From Myxococcus xanthus (GTDB taxonomy: Bacteria > Myxococcota > Myxococcia > Myxococcales > Myxococcaceae): a stretch of DNA of 64,000 nucleotides. The stretch is from assembly GCF_006402735.1 (NCBI RefSeq), contig NZ_CP017174.1:5087001-5151000 (forward strand), written 5' to 3'. Under the pieces are notes generated by a model. That model ran no database searches and was not told the origin of the DNA. It worked only from the letters and a program-made list of their open reading frames with translations. Below are positions 59,401 through 64,000 of this stretch, in pieces (the stretch's first letter is position 1; each line of letters starts with the position of its first letter). The translations under genes were made by a program, and so were the position numbers.

Positions 59401-60594
59401 GTGCGACTCTTCTCCTTTTCGATGCTCATCGGGCTCGGCGCGGTGCTGGGCCATCTGTACCTGTACCGTCGGCTGGTGCGCCCCCTGCTGCCTGGCCGCC
59501 TGCCTCGGCTGCTGGCCCTGGCCGTGCTCGTCGCGATGACGGGCGTCCTGGGGTTCCGGCGCACCGTGCTGGACCTTCTTCCAGAAAGCGCCGAAGGGCT
59601 GCTCACCATGGCGGTGTACGCATGGATGGGCGTGGCGCTCTGCCTCGTCATCGCCCTGTTGCTGACGGACGTGGGCCGGGGACTCGCGGCCCTGGCAAGG
59701 CGGGTGCGGCCCCACGCCTCGCCCGCGCCTCCCTCACCAGCGCCCAGCACCACCGTGGACGAAGACCGGCGGCGCTTCCTGGGCCAGGCCGTGGCGGGGA
59801 GCGCCTTCGTCGCGGGAGGCGGACTGGCCACCTATGGAAGCTGGCGTGCCTTCTCACCGCCGCTCGTCACCGAGCTGGCCGTGAAGATTCCCAAGCTGCC
59901 CAAGGCCCTGGACGGGCTCAGCATCGTGCAGCTCACCGACATCCACGTGGGCCACTTCATCCAGCGCCGCTACATGGACGCCCTGGTCCAGCAGGCCAAT
60001 TCGCTGCGCCCGGACCTGTTCGCCATCACGGGAGACCTGGTGGACGGCGACGTGGCTTCGCTCGGCGGCCACGTCGCCGCGCTCGCCGCGCTGAAGTCCC
60101 GGTACGGCAGCTACTTCGTCACCGGCAACCACGACTACTACTCCGGCGACGAGGAGTGGTCCGCGTTCCTGGAGTCGCTCGGTATCGAGGTGCTGCGCAA
60201 CCGGCACGTGCGCATTGGTGACGCGGGCGCTTCGTTCGACCTGGTGGGCGTGGACGACTGGAGCGGTGGCCGGCGACGCAACAAGAAGGGGTATGACCTG
60301 GACCAGGCGCTCGCGGGGAGAGCTCCGGACCGCGCCGCGGTGCTGCTTGCGCACCAACCGGCGAACTTCAAGGTGGCGGCCGAACGCGGCGTGGACCTGC
60401 AGATTTCGGGGCACACCCACGGTGGACAGCTCGTGCCCATGACGTTGCTGATTGGTCTGGCGTGGGAGCACTCCGCCGGGCTGTACGCGCACGGTGACTC
60501 GAACATCTACGTCAGCCGTGGCTGCGGCTTCTGGGGACCGCCCATGCGCGTCGGCAGCCCGCCAGAGCTCGTCAAACTCGTGCTGACGGCGTGA
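59401..60594 (+). CDS. Membrane-anchored metallophosphoesterase
   Basis: The product is 397 residues if GTG 59401 is the start; GTG 59368 and ATG 59422 are equally possible. Three or four N-terminal spans (5-110) lead to RRRFLGQAVAGSAFVAGGG, a Tat-like segment that here probably makes a further span. The phosphoesterase domain (about 155-395) has every motif: QLTDIHVGH (DxH), ITGDLVDGD (GDxxD), VTGNHDYYSGDEEW (GNHD), LLAHQP and ISGHTHGGQL (GHxH). The family includes YkuE-like phosphodiesterases acting on phospholipid or phosphosugar substrates outside the membrane. Full ligands imply activity. No operon partners. Confidence 0.85.
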   Translation: MRLFSFSMLIGLGAVLGHLYLYRRLVRPLLPGRLPRLLALAVLVAMTGVLGFRRTVLDLLPESAEGLLTMAVYAWMGVALCLVIALLLTDVGRGLAALARRVRPHASPAPPSPAPSTTVDEDRRRFLGQAVAGSAFVAGGGLATYGSWRAFSPPLVTELAVKIPKLPKALDGLSIVQLTDIHVGHFIQRRYMDALVQQANSLRPDLFAITGDLVDGDVASLGGHVAALAALKSRYGSYFVTGNHDYYSGDEEWSAFLESLGIEVLRNRHVRIGDAGASFDLVGVDDWSGGRRRNKKGYDLDQALAGRAPDRAAVLLAHQPANFKVAAERGVDLQISGHTHGGQLVPMTLLIGLAWEHSAGLYAHGDSNIYVSRGCGFWGPPMRVGSPPELVKLVLTA

Positions 60595-60678
60595 CGCACT
60601 GGGACATCCGGTGCGCGGCCTGCCTGCTCACCAGGGCGCTGGCCATCGGGCGAAGGGCCGCGGCGGCTCGACTTCGGG

Positions 60679-60684
60679 TATGCT
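60679..60684 (+). promoter_or_regulatory. Possible extended -10 element
   Basis: CGGGTATGCTC, identical to the string before the GNAT gene at 7102, lies 58 bp upstream of the TPR lipoprotein start. No good -35. Confidence 0.3.
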
Positions 60685-60741
60685 CCCCGGCAAATCAGGA
60701 CCCGTGAGGGTGGGTCCTCAAGAATCTTGAGAGGCACAGAT

Positions 60742-61527
60742 ATGAAGCGCCTGGGAAAAGTCGGTCTGCTGGTCGGAGCGCTCACGCTGGGTGGCGCAGT
60801 CGTCGGGTGTAAGGCCGAGGACGACACCGCGAAGAAGCACCGCATCGTCGGCAGCGACCACTTGAGCAAGAAGGAGTTCAAGGAAGCCGCCGCGGCCTAC
60901 GCGCTGTCGCTCCAGGCAGACCCCAAGCAGGAGAAGGTCTGGGAGAAGAAGGCCTTCGCCCACATGCAGCTGGGGCAGATGAACGAGGCCGCCGAGGCCG
61001 TCCTGAAGATGGGCGAGTTCAAGACGACGCCCACGGAGAAGGCGGAGATCTACCGGACGCTGGCCAGCATGTACATGACCGGCGGCACCACCGAGGAGGC
61101 CGAGAAGTACTTCAACGAGGCCCTCAAGCTGGAGCCGAAGGACGAGGCGTCGCTCGGGTGGATCGCGGAGATCTACGCGCAGCGCGGCGGCGCCCGCTCC
61201 ATGGGCGCGCCCATCATCAAGGAGTCCCTGGAGAAGTCGCTCAGTTATTACGACCAGGTCATCGCCATCAACCCCAACTCCGCCAACACCTATCTCAACA
61301 AGCGCGTGGTGATGGGCCGGCTGATGGAGTTCGAGCGGCAGCAGAAGGAGATGGCGCTGTCCGAGGCGACCGAGAACGCGAAGAACAAGGAAGTCGTCGC
61401 CGAAGCGACGGCTCGCGCCGACGAGCACCAGAAGCGCATGGACGAGTACCAGGTGCAGTTCGCGGAGATGACGAAGAAGTTCAGTGAGGCACAGAAGGCC
61501 GCGAAGGCGGCGGCGCCCGCGCAGTAA
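60742..61527 (+). CDS. TPR-repeat lipoprotein
   Basis: The product is 261 residues from ATG 60742, preceded by GAGAGG. The signal peptide ends GGAVVGC with lipid-bearing Cys23. Tetratricopeptide repeats follow: KKEFKEAAAAYALSLQADPK, WEKKAFAHMQLGQMNEAAEA, AEIYRTLASMYMTGGTTEEA, LGWIAEIYAQRGG and SLSYYDQVIAINPNSANTYL. The C-terminal 60 residues are a charged helix (EATENAKNKEVVAEATARAD...), probably a coiled coil, ending in AAKAAAPAQ. It is a periplasmic or outer-membrane docking protein. A clear terminator follows. Confidence 0.85.
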   Translation: MKRLGKVGLLVGALTLGGAVVGCKAEDDTAKKHRIVGSDHLSKKEFKEAAAAYALSLQADPKQEKVWEKKAFAHMQLGQMNEAAEAVLKMGEFKTTPTEKAEIYRTLASMYMTGGTTEEAEKYFNEALKLEPKDEASLGWIAEIYAQRGGARSMGAPIIKESLEKSLSYYDQVIAINPNSANTYLNKRVVMGRLMEFERQQKEMALSEATENAKNKEVVAEATARADEHQKRMDEYQVQFAEMTKKFSEAQKAAKAAAPAQ

Positions 61528-61554
61528 CCCACCGCAACCTGCCGGACAGAACGC

Positions 61555-61589
61555 AAGGGCCTGGGACCGCGAGCCGGTTCCGGGCCCTT
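61555..61589 (+). terminator. Rho-independent terminator
   Basis: A 14-bp stem, AAGGGCCTGGGACC with GGTTCCGGGCCCTT (two G-U pairs), closes a 7-base loop and is followed by CGTGTTT, 28 bp after the TPR lipoprotein stop. Confidence 0.8.
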
Positions 61590-61702
61590 CGTGTTTCAGC
61601 CCATGCCCACCGTTGCCACGGGGCCTGGGTGACACTGTTCCCCTCCCAGGGTGTTCCAACCTCCGCGACGTCGGTGACGTCCGGAAACCTGGGAGTGAAG
61701 AC

Positions 61703-62446
61703 ATGCGCATCGCGAAGTCAGGAGCCTGGGTGGGGACCGCGTTGCTCGCGGTGGCCCTCACCGCGTGCTCCTCCGGTCCTTTCGTGGAGGGCAATGGACG
61801 TGTGGTGGAGAGCGAACGGGAGATCCCCTCGTTCGACGAAGTCGTGGTGAACGACGGCATCTCCGCCACCGTCGTCGTGGATCCAGCGCAGCCCGCCAGC
61901 GTCATCGTCGAGGGTGACAGCAACCTCGTGTCCCTGATGCGCACCGAGGTGCTGTCCGGGGCGATGCTCCGGGTCCACTTCCTCGCGGACGACGTCGGCC
62001 ACTGGGAGTCCGCCAATCCCCTTCGTGTCCGAATCACCGTGCCGACGCTGACGTCCTTTCAGCGCTCGGGCGGCGGCACCGCTGACCTGAGTGGGAGCAT
62101 CGACGTCCCCTCTTTCCTGCTCACCGCGAGCGGCGGGGGCACGATTCGAGCGCGAGGGTTCGTGACGGAGCGGTTGACGCTGGAGACCAGCGGCGGAGCG
62201 GAAACCACCCTGGAAGGGCAGGCCACGCTCCTGGACAGTGAGATGTCAGGCGGCGGCCGCCTCTTCGCCACGGGCCTCCAGACGCGCGACGCACGGCTGG
62301 AATCGAGCGGAGGCGGCACCACCGAGGTGCGGGTCTCCGGCTCACTGCGAGTCGAAGCCTCGGGCGGCGCGGACATCCGCATCACCGGAGCGCCCACCGT
62401 CGTCGAGAAGGACCTCTCTGGCGGCTCGGCGCTCCGCTTCGAATAG
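61703..62446 (+). CDS. DUF2807 (GIN-domain) lipoprotein
   Basis: The product is 247 residues from ATG 61703, with GGGAG upstream. Lipobox ALTAC puts the lipid on Cys22. The mature part matches the DUF2807 adhesin-head-like family: GRVVESEREIPSFDEVVVND, ISATVVVDPAQPASVIVEGD, NLVSLMRTEVLSGAMLRVHF, then a beta-solenoid-like run of short repeats with SGGG (SFQRSGGGTADLSG, LTASGGGTIRARG, METSGG-type turns, MSGGGRLFATG, ESSGGGTTEVRVSG). These right-handed repeats form a structural surface domain; no enzyme motif. It converges with the small membrane protein gene across 16 bp. Confidence 0.88.
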   Translation: MRIAKSGAWVGTALLAVALTACSSGPFVEGNGRVVESEREIPSFDEVVVNDGISATVVVDPAQPASVIVEGDSNLVSLMRTEVLSGAMLRVHFLADDVGHWESANPLRVRITVPTLTSFQRSGGGTADLSGSIDVPSFLLTASGGGTIRARGFVTERLTLETSGGAETTLEGQATLLDSEMSGGGRLFATGLQTRDARLESSGGGTTEVRVSGSLRVEASGGADIRITGAPTVVEKDLSGGSALRFE

Positions 62447-62462
62447 CCGAGGTACGCCCGGC

Positions 62463-62681
62463 TCAGCGGCGCCGTCTGCCTCCGCCTGCGAGCACCATCA
62501 AGATTCCGCCCACCAGCGCCGCGCCGCCCCCCGCCAGATACAGCGTGGTGCGGTCGGTGTTCCGGCCGGTGAACAACTCCGTGGCCCGCTCCGCGAGCGA
62601 GTCCCGGGCCTTGAGCCCGGACCACAGCAACACGGCGCCCGCGATGGCGAGCATGACACCCAGCAGCCGGACGAAACTCAC
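62463..62681 (-). CDS. Small two-span membrane protein (DUF3185-like)
   Basis: The product is only 72 residues. GTG 62681 is preceded by AGGAGGCAAC, a near-perfect ribosome-binding site. Two spans are clear, RLLGVMLAIAGAVLLWSGLK (about 5-24) and TLYLAGGGAALVGGILMVLAG (about 47-67), joined by a polar loop DSLAERATELFTGRNTDR, with a basic GGGRRRR tail. This matches the DUF3185 family of small membrane proteins of unknown role. It is 52 bp downstream of rnr on the same strand, with a hairpin between. Confidence 0.8.
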   Translation of the reverse strand: MSFVRLLGVMLAIAGAVLLWSGLKARDSLAERATELFTGRNTDRTTLYLAGGGAALVGGILMVLAGGGRRRR

Positions 62682-62698
62682 GTTGCCTCCTGAAGTCA

Positions 62699-62725
62699 CG
62701 GGCCTCCCTTGAAGCAGAAGGCCCG
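62699..62725 (-). terminator. Hairpin between rnr and small membrane protein gene
   Basis: CGGGCCT pairs with AGGCCCG around a 13-base loop, 8 bp beyond the rnr stop on its strand. It could end rnr transcription or attenuate read-through. Confidence 0.45.
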
Positions 62726-62733
62726 CGTCGGTC

Positions 62734-64000
62734 TCAGCGCTTCTTGCGCCCCGTAGGCGCCTTCTTCTTCGCGGCTCCCGAAGCCTTCGCTGGCTTCGCG
62801 GCACGCGCCACGGTGGGCTTCGCGGCCTTCTTCGACGGCGCCTTCGCCTTGGACTTCGACGCGGCAACCTTGGTGGCCTTCGCGGCGGCCCGAGCAGGCG
62901 CCGCCTTCTTCGCCTTGGCGGTGGGCTTCTTGGCCTTCGTGGCGGCGGCCTTCTTGGCGCTGCCGGCTGCGGTGGTCTTCTTCCGCGCCGGAGTGCGCGT
63001 CGCCTTCGCCACGGCCTTCTTCCGCGTCGCCTTCCGCTTCGGCGCAGCCGTCTCTGGCGCGGGCGCGGGAGTCACGGGCGTCTCGACGCTCGCGGGCGCG
63101 GCTCGCACGGGCTCCGGGGCCACAGGAGTCGGGGTTTCCGTCACGGCCCGGCTGGGAACAGGCGGGGGCGCTTCGACGGGCGCCTCGGGCGGCGGGCGCG
63201 GGGGCTCTATCGAGAATGCCCTGTCGTCCTCGGACTCGCGCCCGGGCTTGGGAGCGGGGAACCGGGGCCCCGGTCCGCCCTGTGGCTTCTGCTTCTGGAA
63301 CGACCGGCCGTGGGAAGCGCCGCGGGGTTCAGGCCCACGCTGACGCTGGGACGCCAACGCGCGAATCCGGTCGAAACCCGGGTGTGGAGACCGGGCGGCG
63401 TCATCGCCCGCCGGCAATTCCCATGAAGCGGGCGCGGACGGCGCTTCGGACGGAAGCGGCTCGGCCGTTTCGGCGGACACGGGCGCCGGTGCCTGCGGCT
63501 CCGGGCGGATGAACGTCCTGCGCTTGGGCCACGCGGGCGACTCGGCACGAGGAGGTTCCTGTCCTTCCGGCGCCCTGGGCGGGAACCGAGGCTCCTTCCG
63601 GTGCGGCGCGGCCTCCTCACGACGGCCTTCGCGGGAGAAGCGTCCGCGCGGACGTCCCGTGCCCGTCTCCTCGTGATGCCCAGAGGGCGCGCCCTGGCTC
63701 GTGGCGGCGGCTTCCCGTTCGCGGCGGCCCGGGCGCCCTGCCCGCTCCCGCCGGCCATCCCGCTCGCGGTGCGACGGTGCCTCGGCCGTCCACGCCTGAC
63801 GCCGGTGCGGCTGATCGCCCCGCGTCGCGACGCGGCTCAGCAGCGCCTCGCCCTCGAACTGGAGCGCCTCGAAGTCGATCTTCTTCGCCGTCACGTTCAC
63901 GGACGTCAGCCGCACCCGCAGCTTCTGTCCCACGCGCACCCGGCGCCCATTCGCGTACACCAGGGAGTGCGTCAGCTTGTCCAGCTTCGCCCCGGGCCCC
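62734..64000 (-). CDS. rnr: Ribonuclease R, C-terminal part with histone-like tail
   Basis: The frame enters from the right edge, so the N-terminus and catalytic domain lie outside. The first visible 45 residues (KLDKLTHSLVYANGRRVRVG, then QKLRVRLTSVNVTAKKIDFE) match the end of the S1 RNA-binding domain of RNase R, a 3'-5' exoribonuclease that degrades structured RNA. About 375 residues follow that family members normally lack or have only as a short basic tail. They form an Arg/Gly/Glu-rich stretch, then Pro/Ala/Glu-rich, and a final 90 residues almost wholly Lys, Ala, Thr and Pro (KKAVAKATRTPARKKTTAA; KKAAPARAAAKATKVAA), like histone H1. The tail probably binds RNA or DNA without specificity. 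Identification rests on the S1 end. Confidence 0.75.
   Translation of the reverse strand, partial: GPGAKLDKLTHSLVYANGRRVRVGQKLRVRLTSVNVTAKKIDFEALQFEGEALLSRVATRGDQPHRRQAWTAEAPSHRERDGRRERAGRPGRREREAAATSQGAPSGHHEETGTGRPRGRFSREGRREEAAPHRKEPRFPPRAPEGQEPPRAESPAWPKRRTFIRPEPQAPAPVSAETAEPLPSEAPSAPASWELPAGDDAARSPHPGFDRIRALASQRQRGPEPRGASHGRSFQKQKPQGGPGPRFPAPKPGRESEDDRAFSIEPPRPPPEAPVEAPPPVPSRAVTETPTPVAPEPVRAAPASVETPVTPAPAPETAAPKRKATRKKAVAKATRTPARKKTTAAGSAKKAAATKAKKPTAKAKKAAPARAAAKATKVAASKSKAKAPSKKAAKPTVARAAKPAKASGAAKKKAPTGRKKR

Noticed and set aside
1..64000. tRNA, rRNA, CRISPR, insertion sequence or prophage
   Set aside because: No cloverleaf, repeat-spacer array, transposase motif, terminal repeat or phage structural gene was seen, and composition is even throughout.

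Overview
The window is GC-rich (near 70% by eye, with strong G/C preference at third codon positions), densely coded and repeat-poor. Its content points to a myxobacterium of the Myxococcus type: many two-component proteins including an NtrC-type sigma54 activator, lipoproteins, TPR proteins, GTG/TTG starts, large secreted multidomain proteins, DUF4123-type type VI secretion accessories and RNase R with a histone-like tail. I saw no rRNA, tRNA, CRISPR array, insertion sequence, prophage or composition break, so it reads as native chromosome. The genus call is inference.

Layout. 1-9218: a truncated HARE-HTH protein (runs off the left edge), a PQQ-type propeller protein, a membrane-anchored hypothetical, a MetX-like alpha/beta hydrolase without its nucleophile, uridine kinase, a DUF692/MNIO-type iron enzyme with a C-terminal extension, a GNAT protein, an unknown and a possible 35-residue membrane peptide. 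9314-14114: an OmpR-type regulator and sensor kinase facing a two-gene operon for a CreD-like membrane protein and a secreted protein, a CreBCD-like module. 14291-18437: a T6SS-type DUF4123 adaptor pair, a haem-motif lipoprotein and a cysteine synthase-like enzyme. 18488-25012 (minus): a six-gene tripartite efflux operon (YIP1, TolC, MacA-like adaptor, ATPase, two permeases), almost all joined by 4-base overlaps.

25233-35509: a Clp AAA+ unfoldase translationally coupled to a Rossmann protein, an unknown, a very large peptidase/propeller/beta-barrel fusion and a three-gene operon of small secreted proteins. 35702-40284 (minus): TPR protein, adenylate cyclase, NamZ-type muramidase family protein, degenerate metallophosphoesterase and NadD; this runs divergently from mutS2. 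42960-45882: phosphopantetheinyl transferase, ATP-grasp protein, TPR protein and a phospholipase A2-like protein.

45945-53846: a sensor kinase/NtrC pair divergent from a second TolC/ABC/MacA/MacB exporter. The divergent region (48624-49035) carries repeated palindromes and a sigma54-type -24/-12 element. The kinase, the activator and the exporter therefore look like one closed regulatory circuit, the most complete system I can read here. 53988-64000: PfpI-like protein, a second two-component pair whose start codons are only 19 bp apart, DUF4105 membrane protein, secreted protein, SDR, metallophosphoesterase, TPR lipoprotein, DUF2807 lipoprotein, a 72-residue membrane protein and the 3' part of rnr.

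Convergent gene ends are often marked by strong GC-rich hairpins (15397, 45908, 53860, 61555). Start codons were chosen from ribosome-binding sites, signal peptides and overlaps; doubtful ones are flagged.
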